A DNA stretch of 64,000 bases from JAFCUW01 sp049897565 (lineage in GTDB: Bacteria > Pseudomonadota > Gammaproteobacteria > Burkholderiales > Burkholderiaceae_D): positions 248,001 to 312,000 of the forward strand of contig NZ_JAFCWM010000001.1 of assembly GCF_049897565.1 (NCBI RefSeq). Direction: 5' to 3'. How positions within the stretch are numbered: position 1 is the stretch's first letter; each line of letters begins with the position of its first letter. This document shows, in pieces, positions 1 to 9,591 of the stretch. The notes beneath the pieces were generated by a model. The model made no database searches, was not told where the DNA came from, and worked only from the letters and a program-made list of their open reading frames with translations. A program made the position numbers and the translations under genes.

Positions 1-1
1 T

Positions 2-1996
2 GCCGAATGCCGCCCAAGCGCCATTATCGGCGCGCTGCGCCAGATCGGCTACGCGGCCTATCCGTTCGACCCGCAGCGCCACGGCGAGCAGCTCGAACGC
101 GAACGCAAGAAGCTGTTTCGCCAGCTGTTCATCGCCGGCCTGTCGATGATGCAGGTGATGATGTACGCGTTGCCGGTCTACCTGGCCAACGACGGCACCA
201 TGGACGCCGACATGACGGCGCTGATGCACTGGGCCTCGCTGCTGCTGACCTTGCCGGCGCTGCTGTACTCGGCGCAGCCGTTCTGGCGCGGCGCCTGGAT
301 CGGCCTGAAGACGCGCATGCCCGGCATGGACGTGCCGGTAGCGCTCGGAATCGCCGCCGCCGCCGGCGGCAGCATCGTCGCGCTGCTGCGCGGGCACGGC
401 GACGTCTATTTTGATTCGGTGACGATGTTTATCTTCCTGCTGCTTGGCAGCCGCTACCTCGAGCTGTCGGCCCGCCGCGCCGCCGCCGGCGCGCTGGAAA
501 ACCTGCGCCACGCCCTGCCGGCGGCGGCCGCCCGAATGCCCGCCTATCCGTCCTCGCGCCGCACCGACCTGGTAGCGAGCAGCGCGCTGCAGGCCGGCGA
601 CATGATCCTGGTGCGTCCCGGCGAAGCGGTGGCCGCCGACGGCGTCATCGTCGAAGGCGACACCGACGTCGACCTGGCGCTGCTGACGGGCGAAAGCCGC
701 GCCCAGCGGCGCGCCGTCGGCGCCGAGCTGCCGGGCGGCGCCGTCAACACCGGCCAGCCGGTGGTGCTGCGCGTCACCCGCGCCGCGCGCCAGAGCACGA
801 TGGCGCTGCTGGTCGAACTGGTCGAGCGCGCCGGCATGGGCAAGCCGCGCATCGCCCAGTGGGCCGACCGCGTGGCGGCATGGTTCGTCGCCGCGCTGCT
901 GCTGTTCGCCGTGGCGGTGTGGGTTGCCTGGCAACTGAGCGACCCTGCGCGCGCCTGGCAGGTGGCGGTAGCGGTGCTGGTGGTGTCGTGCCCGTGCGCG
1001 CTGTCGCTGGCCACGCCGACGGCGCTGGCGGCGGCCACCAGTCGCCTGCTGCGCCACGGCGTGCTGGTGGTGCAGCCGCACGTGCTCGAAACGCTGCACC
1101 GTGCCACCCACATCATCTTCGACAAGACCGGCACGCTGACGCGCGGCCAGCCGGCGCTGCGCGCCGTGCGGCTGCTCGGCGCGGCCACGCGCGCCGACTG
1201 CCTGGCGATCGCCGCCGCGCTGGAGGAATCGAGCACCCATCCGCTCGGCACGGCATTGCGCGCCGCCGCCGGCGGAGCGCGGCGCGACGCGCGCGAACTG
1301 CGCCAGACGGCCGGGCAGGGCATCGAGGGCGTCGTCGACGGCGTGCACTACCGGCTAGGCAGCGCCGCCTTCGCCGGCGCCGGCGACGCCGGCGCGCCAT
1401 CCGACGACGCCTCGCAGGTCTTCCTGGCCGGCCCCGGCGGCGTGCTGGCCTGCTTCGAGCTGGCCGACGCGCTGCGCGAAGACGCCGGCGACGTCGTGCG
1501 CCAGTTCCAGCGCCGCGGCATGGAAGTGATCCTCCTCAGTGGCGACGCGCCGGCGCTGGCCGCGCGCGTGGCCGGCCAGCTTGGCATCGCGCGCGCCCTG
1601 GGCGGCCAGATGCCCGAGCAGAAGCTCGCCTTCGTGCAAGCGCTGCAGGCGCAGGGCGCGGTGGTGGCGATGGTCGGCGACGGCGTCAACGACGCCGCCG
1701 TGCTGCGCGCGGCCGACGTCTCGTTCGCGATGGGCGGCGGCAGCGACCTGGCGCGCATGCACGCCGACTGCGTGCTGATGTCGAACCGGCTGGCCGACCT
1801 GGGCGACTGCGCCCAGACGGCATCGCGCACGCTGGCGGTGGTGCGCCAGAACCTGGCCTGGGCCACGCTGTACAACACCTGCGCCATCCCGGCCGCGGCA
1901 CTCGGCATGCTGAACCCGTGGATGTCGAGCATCGGCATGTCGGTCAGTTCGGCGGTGGTGGTGATCAATGCGCTGCGCCTGCGCGCGAAGGACTGA
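2..1996 (+). CDS. ccoI: Copper-translocating P-type ATPase CcoI/FixI (5' end outside window)
   Basis: P1B-type copper ATPase that supplies copper for cbb3 oxidase assembly. The frame is open from base 2, so the N-terminus, including most of the metal-binding domain, lies before the window; the visible start (IIGALRQIGYAAYPFDP) is the end of that domain. The intramembrane metal motif SCPCALS is encoded near 984-1004, the phosphorylation loop DKTGTLT near 1122-1142 and the hinge GDGVND near 1676-1693, all intact. Several hydrophobic segments precede the CPC motif. ccoS follows after 2 bases and the oxidase structural genes come next, which separates this protein from a general CopA efflux pump. 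Function is by family and context. Confidence 0.93.
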   Translation, partial: AECRPSAIIGALRQIGYAAYPFDPQRHGEQLERERKKLFRQLFIAGLSMMQVMMYALPVYLANDGTMDADMTALMHWASLLLTLPALLYSAQPFWRGAWIGLKTRMPGMDVPVALGIAAAAGGSIVALLRGHGDVYFDSVTMFIFLLLGSRYLELSARRAAAGALENLRHALPAAAARMPAYPSSRRTDLVASSALQAGDMILVRPGEAVAADGVIVEGDTDVDLALLTGESRAQRRAVGAELPGGAVNTGQPVVLRVTRAARQSTMALLVELVERAGMGKPRIAQWADRVAAWFVAALLLFAVAVWVAWQLSDPARAWQVAVAVLVVSCPCALSLATPTALAAATSRLLRHGVLVVQPHVLETLHRATHIIFDKTGTLTRGQPALRAVRLLGAATRADCLAIAAALEESSTHPLGTALRAAAGGARRDARELRQTAGQGIEGVVDGVHYRLGSAAFAGAGDAGAPSDDASQVFLAGPGGVLACFELADALREDAGDVVRQFQRRGMEVILLSGDAPALAARVAGQLGIARALGGQMPEQKLAFVQALQAQGAVVAMVGDGVNDAAVLRAADVSFAMGGGSDLARMHADCVLMSNRLADLGDCAQTASRTLAVVRQNLAWATLYNTCAIPAAALGMLNPWMSSIGMSVSSAVVVINALRLRAKD

Positions 1997-1998
1997 CG

Positions 1999-2148
1999 AT
2001 GGAAGCACTGTACCTGCTCATTCCCCTCAGCGTGTGCCTGGTCGCACTGGCCATCTGGGTGTTTTTCGGCGCCTCCGACAGCGGCCAGTTCGACGACCTC
2101 GAAGGACCCGGCATCCGCGTCCTCCACGACGACGACAGCGTCGAATGA
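1999..2148 (+). CDS. ccoS: cbb3-type oxidase assembly protein CcoS
   Basis: Small 49-residue membrane protein starting 2 bases after the ccoI stop. It has one N-terminal hydrophobic segment (about residues 4-24, LYLLIPLSVCLVALAIWVFF) followed by the family signature GASDSGQFDDLEGPG and an acidic tail. CcoS is needed for cofactor insertion into the cbb3 oxidase in organisms where it has been studied. Size, motif and position between ccoI and ccoN agree. A hairpin directly follows the stop codon. Confidence 0.92.
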   Translation: MEALYLLIPLSVCLVALAIWVFFGASDSGQFDDLEGPGIRVLHDDDSVE

Positions 2149-2153
2149 TTCGC

Positions 2154-2174
2154 GGTCTGACCTATGGTCAGACC
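2154..2174. repeat. Hairpin with GGTCTGACC/GGTCAGACC arms (REP-like or terminator)
   Basis: A perfect 9-bp inverted repeat (2154-2162 and 2166-2174) with a 3-base loop lies 5 bases after the ccoS stop. No T-run follows, so it is a weak intrinsic terminator candidate. The GTCTGAC/GTCAGAC core recurs in hairpins at 46107-46182 and 56277-56318, which suggests a dispersed palindromic element family. Confidence 0.6.
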
Positions 2175-2221
2175 CCAAACCGACGAAGAAGTTTGGCCTG
2201 TTGGCGCCGATCTTGGCCAAT

Positions 2222-2235
2222 TTGATTCACATCAA
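2222..2235 (+). promoter_or_regulatory. FNR/ANR box upstream of ccoN
   Basis: TTGATtcacATCAA is a perfect match to the FNR consensus (TTGAT-N4-ATCAA), centred at 2228.5. A reasonable -10 (TTTACT, 2256-2261) would put transcription start near 2268-2270, so the box would sit near -40, the class II activation position. The likely regulator, Fnr, is encoded at 7694-8470. Activation at low oxygen is inferred. Confidence 0.88.
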
Positions 2236-2299
2236 GGATTTTTGAACTGCAGAAATTTACTCTGCGGAGTGTCAACGATGTATTTTCAGGAGAGTAGCA

Positions 2300-3760
2300 G
2301 TGGACACAGGTTTGAACTACAACTACAAGATCGTCAAGCAGTTCACGATCGCCACCGTGGCATGGGGGGTGATCGGCATGCTGGTGGGCGTCATCATCGC
2401 CGCGCAGCTGGCCTGGCCGGCGCTCAATTTCGACGTGCCGTGGCTGACGTACGGGCGCCTGCGCCCGCTGCACACCAACGCCGTCATCTTCGCCTTCGGC
2501 ATCTGCGGCCTGTTCGCCACCTCGTATTACGTCGTGCAGCGCACCTGCCAGGTGCGGCTGTTTTCAGACACGCTGGCCGCCTTCACGTTCTGGGGCTGGC
2601 AGGCGGTGCTGGTGCTGGCGGCGATCACCTTGCCGATGGGTTTCACGCGCGGCAAGGAGTACGCCGAGCTGGAATGGCCGATCACGATCCTGATCACGGT
2701 GGTATGGGTGGTCTACGCAGTCGTCTTTTTCGGCACCATCGTCAAGCGCAAGGTCAAGCACATCTACGTGGCCAACTGGTTTTTCGGCGCCTACATCATC
2801 GCCGTGGCGGTGCTGCACGTGGTGAACGGCGCGAGCATGCCGGCCTCGCCGATGAAGTCGTACTCGGCCTACTCGGGCGTGCAGGACGCGATGATCCAGT
2901 GGTGGTATGGCCACAATGCGGTCGGCTTCATCCTCACCGCCGGCTACCTCGGCATGGTCTACTACTTCATCCCGAAACAGGCCGAACGCCCGGTGTATTC
3001 GTACCGGCTGTCGATCGTCCACTTCTGGGCTTTGATCTTCACCTACATGTGGGCCGGTCCTCACCACCTGCACTACACCGCGCTGCCTGACTGGACGCAA
3101 TCGATCGGCATGGTGTTCTCGCTGATCCTGCTGGCGCCGTCGTGGGGCGGGATGATCAACGGGATCATGACCTTGTCGGGCGCCTGGCACAAGCTGCGCA
3201 CCGATCCGATCCTGAAGTTCCTGATCGTGTCGCTGTCGTTCTACGGCATGGCCACATTCGAAGGTCCGATGATGTCGATCAAGACCATCAACTCGCTGTC
3301 GCACTACACCGACTGGGGCATCGCCCACGTCCATGCCGGCGCTCTGGGCTGGGTCGGGTTCATCACGATGGGATCGATCTACTACCTGATTCCGCGCCTG
3401 TCGGGCAAGAAGGAAATGTGGAGCGTGCGCCTGATCGATCTGCACTTCTGGGTCGCCACCATCGGCATCGTGCTGTACATCGCCTCGATGTGGATCGCCG
3501 GCGTGATGCAGGGCCTGATGTGGCGGGCGGTCAATCCGGACGGCACCTTGACGTACACCTTCGTCGAAGGCGTCAAGGCGACCTATCCGTACTACGTGAT
3601 TCGCTTCGGCGGCGGCCTGCTGTACCTGTCGGGCATGCTGATGATGGCCTACAACACGCTGATGACGATGCGCGGCACGACAGCGGTCGACCCGACCATC
3701 CCGTCGATCACGCCTAAAAAATCGCACAAGACAGGAGCAGGTAATGAAGTTTTCGCATGA
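2300..3760 (+). CDS. ccoN: cbb3-type cytochrome c oxidase subunit I
   Basis: Catalytic haem-copper subunit that reduces O2 to water in the inner membrane at low oxygen. The 486-residue product has about 12 hydrophobic helices. Expected ligands are in place: His58 (RPLHTN) and His345 for low-spin haem b, His205 (GHNAVGF), His255 and His256 (GPHHLHY) for CuB, and His343 (HVHAG) for haem b3. The start is a GTG preceded by the purine-rich CAGGAGAG (2287-2294). The 3' end overlaps ccoO by 17 bases, so translation is probably coupled. An FNR box lies 65 bp upstream. Confidence 0.97.
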   Translation: MDTGLNYNYKIVKQFTIATVAWGVIGMLVGVIIAAQLAWPALNFDVPWLTYGRLRPLHTNAVIFAFGICGLFATSYYVVQRTCQVRLFSDTLAAFTFWGWQAVLVLAAITLPMGFTRGKEYAELEWPITILITVVWVVYAVVFFGTIVKRKVKHIYVANWFFGAYIIAVAVLHVVNGASMPASPMKSYSAYSGVQDAMIQWWYGHNAVGFILTAGYLGMVYYFIPKQAERPVYSYRLSIVHFWALIFTYMWAGPHHLHYTALPDWTQSIGMVFSLILLAPSWGGMINGIMTLSGAWHKLRTDPILKFLIVSLSFYGMATFEGPMMSIKTINSLSHYTDWGIAHVHAGALGWVGFITMGSIYYLIPRLSGKKEMWSVRLIDLHFWVATIGIVLYIASMWIAGVMQGLMWRAVNPDGTLTYTFVEGVKATYPYYVIRFGGGLLYLSGMLMMAYNTLMTMRGTTAVDPTIPSITPKKSHKTGAGNEVFA

Positions 3761-4358
3761 ATGGATCGAGAAGAACCCTTGGCTGCTGATTGGCCTCGTG
3801 CTGCTCGTAATCTCGGTGGGCGGGCTGGTTGAAATTGTGCCGCTGTTTTTCCAGAAGTCGACCACCGAGCCGGTGGCGGGACTCAAACCGTACTCGCCGC
3901 TGCGCCTGGTGGGCCGCGACATCTACGTGCGCGAAGGCTGCTACAACTGCCACTCGCAGATGATCCGGCCGTTCCGCGCCGAGACCGAGCGCTATGGCCA
4001 CTACTCGGTGGCCGGCGAATTCGTCTACGACCGGCCGTTCCAGTGGGGCTCGAAGCGCACCGGTCCCGACCTGGCGCGCGTCGGCGGGCGCTATAGCGAC
4101 GAGTGGCATCGCACCCACCTCGACAGCCCGCGCGACCTGGTGCCGGAATCGAACATGCCGAACTACCCGTGGCTGGCAAAAGCGCGGCTGGTGCCGGCCG
4201 ACGTGGTGCCGAAGATGCGCGCGCTGCAGCGCCTGTCGGTGCCGTACAGCGAGCAGGAAATCAACGACGCGCCGGCCACGCTGGAAGGCAAGACCGAGCA
4301 GGACGCGCTGGTGGCCTACCTGCAGGGCCTCGGCACGCAGATCAAGACAAGGAACTGA
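3744..4358 (+). CDS. ccoO: cbb3-type cytochrome c oxidase subunit II (monohaem c)
   Basis: 204-residue membrane-anchored c-type cytochrome that passes electrons from CcoP to CcoN. One N-terminal helix (about residues 12-36) anchors it; the single haem c site is CYNCH at residues 66-70, and the family signature SQMIRPFRAE follows at once. Methionines in the C-terminal half (for example SNMPNYPWL) can provide the axial ligand. Its start lies inside the ccoN 3' end and ccoQ begins one base after its stop, so it is part of one transcript. Confidence 0.96.
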   Translation: MKFSHEWIEKNPWLLIGLVLLVISVGGLVEIVPLFFQKSTTEPVAGLKPYSPLRLVGRDIYVREGCYNCHSQMIRPFRAETERYGHYSVAGEFVYDRPFQWGSKRTGPDLARVGGRYSDEWHRTHLDSPRDLVPESNMPNYPWLAKARLVPADVVPKMRALQRLSVPYSEQEINDAPATLEGKTEQDALVAYLQGLGTQIKTRN

Positions 4359-4359
4359 C

Positions 4360-4527
4360 ATGGCAATCGAACATATTTTTGACAGCGCGAGCAGCGTGAT
4401 GACGGTGATCAGCTTCACCACTTTCGTCGGCATCCTGCTGTGGACCTTCGTGCTCAAGCGCGGACAGGATTTTGCGACGGCGGCGGCACTGCCGTTCGCC
4501 GACGAGGAGGACAGCGGTCATGGCTGA
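4360..4527 (+). CDS. ccoQ: cbb3-type oxidase small subunit CcoQ
   Basis: 55-residue protein with a single hydrophobic segment (about residues 17-32) and a short charged tail ending DEEDSGHG, typical of CcoQ/FixQ, which stabilises the oxidase complex. It begins one base after the ccoO stop and overlaps the ccoP start by 8 bases. The call rests on size, topology and the ccoNOQP order; sequence conservation in this family is low. Confidence 0.9.
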   Translation: MAIEHIFDSASSVMTVISFTTFVGILLWTFVLKRGQDFATAAALPFADEEDSGHG

Positions 4528-5454
4528 TTTCACCAACGGCTTCTGGGACTACTACATCGCCGTCATCACGCTGCTGTCGATCGCCGGCTGCGGCCTGCTG
4601 CTCTGGTCCCAATCGATCCACCGCGTCAAGGAGATCCCGGAAGGCTCGCCCGCCGGTCCCGGCACCACCGGCCACGTATGGGATGAAGACCTGACGGAGC
4701 TGAACACGCCGATGCCGCGCTGGTGGATGTGGCTGTTCTACCTGACGATCGTGTTCGCGCTGGTGTACCTGGTGCTGTATCCGGGCCTGGGCAGCTACGC
4801 CGGCAGCTTCGGCTGGAAGTCGTCGGGCGAATACCAGACCGAACTCAAAAAGGCGGACGCCGAATACGGCCCGCTGTTCGAGCGCTACGCCAAGCTCGAT
4901 CTGAAGACGGTGGCGGCGGACCCGCAGGCGCAGGCGATCGGCGAGCGGCTGTTCCTGACCTACTGCGCCCAGTGCCACGGCTCTGACGCGCGCGGCAACA
5001 AGGGCTTTCCGAACCTGACCGACGGCGACTGGCTGTACGGCGGCGACGCGGCGATGATCAAGACGACCATCATGCACGGGCGCAGCGGCATGATGCCGCC
5101 GATGGGCGCTGCGGTGGGGTCGGACAAGGACGTCGAGAACGTCGCCCATTACGTGCGCAGCCTGTCGAACCTGACCACCGATCCGATCAAGGTCGCCTTC
5201 GGCAAGCAGAAGTTTGCCGCCTGTGTCGCCTGCCACGGCGCCGACGGCGGCGGCAACCAGGCGCTGGGCGCGCCGAACCTGACCGACAAGGTGTGGCTGT
5301 ACGGCGGTAACGCCGACACCATCATCGAGACGGTCAACAAGGGCCGCAGCAATACGATGCCCGCGTTCGACGCCTTCCTCGGCGAGCCGAAGGTGCACCT
5401 GCTGGCAGCGTACGTGTGGGGCCTGTCGAATCAACCGGCGGCGGTGCCGAAAAA

Positions 5455-5458
<4 letters not shown>
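4520..5458 (+). CDS. ccoP: cbb3-type cytochrome c oxidase subunit III (dihaem c)
   Basis: 312-residue dihaem cytochrome c that accepts electrons from soluble cytochrome c. Two N-terminal hydrophobic segments (about 9-30 and 69-88) precede two cytochrome c domains with haem sites CAQCH (149-153) and CVACH (235-239); the candidate Met ligands lie in the MMPPMG and NTMPAF regions. ATG 4520 is chosen over the longer frame because MADFTNGFWDYYI is the usual CcoP start and it overlaps the ccoQ end. The stop overlaps the ccoG start codon (ATGA). Confidence 0.96.
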
Positions 5459-6876
<1,418 letters not shown>

Positions 6877-6890
6877 TCAAGGAAATCTCC

Positions 6891-7439
6891 ATGCCAATCG
6901 CATCGACTGTCGCATCCCCGGCCGCAGCGCCGGTCCGTCCGTGGTACAGCCACCGCTGGCCGTGGTTGCTGATGATCGGCCCTGTGTTCGTGCTCGTCGG
7001 CGGCGGCGTGGCCGGCTCGCTGGCGCTGTCGCGGCCCGACGCGATGGTGGTCGACGACTACTACAAGCAGGGCAAGGCGATCAACCAGGATTTGCGGCGC
7101 GACCGCGCGGCGACGGCGCTGGCGATCGCGTTCGAGGCAAGCTACGACGCCGGCGCGGGGGTGCTGAGCGGCGCGGTGACCAGTGGCGGCGCGCCGCTGC
7201 AGGCGCCGCTGCACATCTACCTGGCGCACCCGACCCAGCCTGGCAAGGACCTGCAGCTGCTGGCGCGGCCCGGCAGCGACGGCCGCTTCGCGGTGCCGGT
7301 GGCAAAGCTCGAAGCGACCCACTGGCAGGTGGTGGTGGAGGGCGCGCGGCGCGAATGGCGGGTGGCGCGCAGCTGGAGCTGGCCGCGCGAGAGCGCGCTG
7401 GCGATCCACGCCGACGCACCGACGGCGCCGGCGCCGTGA
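6891..7439 (+). CDS. ccoH: FixH/CcoH family oxidase assembly protein
   Basis: 182-residue protein with one membrane helix (WPWLLMIGPVFVLVGGGVAG) and a periplasmic beta-rich domain; DDYYKQGKAINQDLRRD is a FixH family signature. CcoH interacts with the cbb3 complex during assembly. ATG 6891 is preferred because AAGGA (6879-6883) lies 7 bases before it; a second ATG at 6873 overlaps the ccoG stop and would add 6 residues. It sits between ccoG and a small membrane gene. Confidence 0.88.
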   Translation: MPIASTVASPAAAPVRPWYSHRWPWLLMIGPVFVLVGGGVAGSLALSRPDAMVVDDYYKQGKAINQDLRRDRAATALAIAFEASYDAGAGVLSGAVTSGGAPLQAPLHIYLAHPTQPGKDLQLLARPGSDGRFAVPVAKLEATHWQVVVEGARREWRVARSWSWPRESALAIHADAPTAPAP

Positions 7440-7447
7440 GGGGCAGC

Positions 7448-7684
7448 ATGCGGCGGCTGGCGATGACGGTATTGTGGCCTTCGTTCCTGGCGGCGGCGCT
7501 GGCGGAAGGCTGCGTGTTCTCGGTGTTCGATCCGGCCGACCTGGCGTACCTGGCGGCGTCAGGCATTACGCCGACGGCGGTCTACAGCGTCGGCTTTTTT
7601 GCGTTGTGGAGCGTGTGTGCCCTGTCGAGTTTGCTGACGATGTATCTGGTGGTCACGCCGCCCGACCAGCGGGCGCCGTTTTAA
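7448..7684 (+). CDS. Small two-helix membrane protein of the cco cluster, function unknown
   Basis: 78-residue product starting 8 bases after the ccoH stop. Two hydrophobic segments (about residues 6-24 and 47-68) are separated by a short loop with FDPADL. I recognise it only as the kind of small uncharacterised protein found between ccoH and fnr in related Burkholderiales; no motif gives a function. The stop is 9 bases from the convergent fnr stop, with no room for a separate terminator. Confidence 0.75.
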   Translation: MRRLAMTVLWPSFLAAALAEGCVFSVFDPADLAYLAASGITPTAVYSVGFFALWSVCALSSLLTMYLVVTPPDQRAPF

Positions 7685-7693
7685 TCGTGGGCT

Positions 7694-8470
7694 TTACGCC
7701 ATCGGGCTGCAGCGCTCGGTGCCGGCGGCCATTGCCTTGAGCAGCGCCGGCTGCAGCAGCGTCACTTCGCGCTTGTCGACCTTGAGCAGGCCCTGCTTCT
7801 TGAAGCGCGACAGCAGCCGGCTGATGCTCTCGATGGTCAGGCCGAGGTAGTTGCCGATGTCTTCGCGCGACATGCGCAACTGGAACGCGGTGGCCGAATA
7901 ACCGCGCGCGGCGTAGCGGGCCGACAGGTTGGTGAGGAAAACGGCGAAGCGCTGCTCAGCCTGCATGTTACCGAGCAGCAGCATGACGTTTTGCTCGCGC
8001 GTGATTTCGGTGCTCATGATGCGGTGGAAATGGCGCAGCAAGGTCGGCACGTGCGCGAACAGGTGCTCGAGGCCGTCGAACGGAATCTCGCAGACCTCGC
8101 TGTCTTCGAGGGCGACGGCGTCGCAGTGGTGGCGTTCGCCGCTGATGGCGTCCATGCCAAGCAGTTCGCCGGCCATCTGGAAGCCGGTAATCTGCTCGTC
8201 GCCGGCGGCATTGACCTGGTAAGTCTTGAAGTGGCCGAAGCGGATCGCGTACAGGCTGCGGAATGGCTGGTCCATCTGATACAGGCGCTCGTCGCGGGCG
8301 ATGCGGCGGCGCAGGCCGATCACTTCGTCGAGGCGGACGATTTCCGCCGCGTCAAGGCCCATCGGCAGGCACAGCTGGTGCATGCTGCAGTTGGCGCAAC
8401 TTGCCTTGAGGGCAGTGATGTTCAGCTGCGGCAGAGCGGTTGGTGACGAAGAAGCAAGCATTGGCGGCAT
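7694..8470 (-). CDS. fnr: Fnr/Anr-type oxygen-sensing transcription regulator
   Basis: 258-residue Crp/Fnr-family regulator. Three N-terminal cysteines (Cys25, Cys28, Cys34; CANCSMHQLC) plus Cys116 (HHCDAV) match the four ligands of the oxygen-labile [4Fe-4S] cluster of Fnr. A cyclic-nucleotide-like beta-roll (about 45-140), dimer helix and C-terminal helix-turn-helix (MSREDIGNYLGLTIESISRLL) follow; E-SISR is the Fnr-type recognition helix that reads TTGAT half-sites. Two perfect FNR boxes occur nearby (2222-2235 and 9405-9418). An alternative start is Met4. Two palindromes precede the gene. Confidence 0.94.
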   Translation of the reverse strand: MPPMLASSSPTALPQLNITALKASCANCSMHQLCLPMGLDAAEIVRLDEVIGLRRRIARDERLYQMDQPFRSLYAIRFGHFKTYQVNAAGDEQITGFQMAGELLGMDAISGERHHCDAVALEDSEVCEIPFDGLEHLFAHVPTLLRHFHRIMSTEITREQNVMLLLGNMQAEQRFAVFLTNLSARYAARGYSATAFQLRMSREDIGNYLGLTIESISRLLSRFKKQGLLKVDKREVTLLQPALLKAMAAGTERCSPMA

Positions 8471-8482
8471 TCAAGTTGCGGC

Positions 8483-8501
8483 ATGTCCGCGGCGCGGACA
8501 T
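8483..8501. promoter_or_regulatory. Perfect 9-bp inverted repeat upstream of fnr
   Basis: ATGTCCGCG-g-CGCGGACAT is an exact palindrome with a 1-base centre, 13 bases before the fnr start codon. It could be an operator overlapping the promoter or 5' leader, or a leader hairpin. It does not match the FNR consensus, so any autoregulation would be by another factor. Confidence 0.55.
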
Positions 8502-8512
8502 CCACGTTCATT

Positions 8513-8526
8513 ATACGCCTGCGTAT
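8513..8526. promoter_or_regulatory. Second palindrome upstream of fnr (ATACGC-ct-GCGTAT)
   Basis: A 6-bp perfect inverted repeat with a 2-base centre lies about 12 bases further upstream of fnr than the first palindrome. The pair suggests two operator-like sites in the fnr control region. The binding factor is unknown. Confidence 0.4.
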
Positions 8527-8613
8527 GGACGAATTCGCCGCAGCCGCGTCAATGCGCTGGCGGAGACGTGAATCTGTCGCGCCAAGCCGCGCAAACCACA
8601 GGGCAGCGCCGCG

Positions 8614-9063
8614 TCAGCGCTCCTGCCAGCGTCCCATCGCGGCAAATGACAGCGTGACATGCCGGTTCGCCTGCGACAGGAAACCGATCTCGGCGCTGCT
8701 GTCTTGCAGATGCAATAACTGGCCCGCCATCACGTCGTACATCGGCAGGCTGCCGGTGGGCCGCGCGCACAGGTGATAGCGGATGATGCCGTGTTCGCCG
8801 AGGACGTCGATGTTGACGGCCGAGTCGAGCCGGATGCGGTAGCGGTCGCCGGTGCTGCCGCCGATGACGTGAAAGTAGCCGTGGGCCTGGAATTCGCGGC
8901 GCTGCTCGGCGTTGAGCAGGCCGAGCAGGAGCGACAGCGCCCGTTGCTCGGCATGGGCCCGTTGCAACGCCTCTTGCCGCAGCTTTTCGCGCGTGCGCCG
9001 TGCTGCCTGCCACCACGCGGTGCAGCGCGCGAAAAGCCAGCTTGCCCGATCCAGCACTGGCAA
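8614..9063 (-). CDS. Conserved-looking protein of unknown function, partner of the 83-residue GG-tail protein
   Basis: 149 residues, TTG start at 9063 one base after the stop of the upstream gene; tight spacing implies coupling. The N-terminal 50 residues are helical, rich in Arg, Glu and Ala (likely coiled coil). A compact domain follows with LNAEQRREFQAHGYFHVIGG, YRIRL and a C-terminal stretch YDVMAGQLLHLQ. I recall similar uncharacterised proteins with RYRI and D-M-A-Q-K/L-L patterns but cannot name a family. No signal peptide or membrane helix; it should be cytoplasmic. A FNR box lies upstream of the operon. Confidence 0.65.
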   Translation of the reverse strand: MPVLDRASWLFARCTAWWQAARRTREKLRQEALQRAHAEQRALSLLLGLLNAEQRREFQAHGYFHVIGGSTGDRYRIRLDSAVNIDVLGEHGIIRYHLCARPTGSLPMYDVMAGQLLHLQDSSAEIGFLSQANRHVTLSFAAMGRWQER

Positions 9064-9064
9064 C

Positions 9065-9316
9065 TTAGCCGCCGACGATACGCGGCACCATGACCACTTC
9101 TTCCATGGTCGGATCGAAGGCCGTGATCGCCCGCTTGGCGTCGGTGCGGCTGATGGCGCCGAACGCGGCGTATCCCTGCTTGACCAGGCGGTCGAAAGTC
9201 TTCTGTGCGGCGGCGATTTCCCTGGAATTGGCCATGTTCCAATTCATTTGCCGGTGACCAGAGTCGTCCATGATATTCATTGCGCCAATTGGCGATGCGT
9301 GTGCGTTATCCATCAT
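9065..9316 (-). CDS. Small protein ending in Gly-Gly, function unknown
   Basis: 83-residue product that ends VVMVPRIVGG. The middle has AAAQKTFDRLVKQGYAAFG and ITAFDPTMEEV, a pattern I associate with small uncharacterised bacterial proteins (FDP-x-x-E-E followed by VP and terminal GG). Two ATGs are adjacent (9316 and 9313); a strong AGGAGG at about 9318-9323 favours the second or a later start. The free C-terminal diglycine is notable because ubiquitin-like modifiers and sulphur carriers end this way, but nothing else here shows such a function. First gene of an operon with 8614-9063. Confidence 0.68.
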   Translation of the reverse strand: MMDNAHASPIGAMNIMDDSGHRQMNWNMANSREIAAAQKTFDRLVKQGYAAFGAISRTDAKRAITAFDPTMEEVVMVPRIVGG

Positions 9317-9404
9317 TCCTCCTCGACAGCTGAGACGTTACCGAACCACTACCTGCTGTAGACACCGGCGCAGCAGGCAAAGTGGCCCGGGATCAATGCA
9401 GAAT

Positions 9405-9418
9405 TTGATGTAGATCAA
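9405..9418. promoter_or_regulatory. FNR box in the divergent intergenic region 9317-9591
   Basis: TTGATgtagATCAA is a perfect FNR consensus site. It lies between the minus-strand unknown operon (first start 9316/9313) and the plus-strand DUF805 gene. No clear -10 stands at the ideal distance on either side, so which gene it controls, or whether it controls both, is undecided. Confidence 0.8.
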
Positions 9419-9591
9419 GGAAATGTTTGAACAGTGAGCAGAACTGCTCGACAGCAGAGGAGACTCTCTTGCTCTACGCCAAGATGAGCTCCATGCAAAT
9501 CGTCACTATCGACCCGGGTTCCTGGCCGGCCCCGACCGCGCCGCAGCAAAGGCGCTGCAGCCAGAAACGGCCGCTCATGCAGGGAGACATC

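Noticed and set aside
2564..3922. 452-codon minus-strand frame across ccoN and ccoO
   Set aside because: Shadow of two well-supported oxidase genes; His/Asp/Arg-rich translation with no family pattern.
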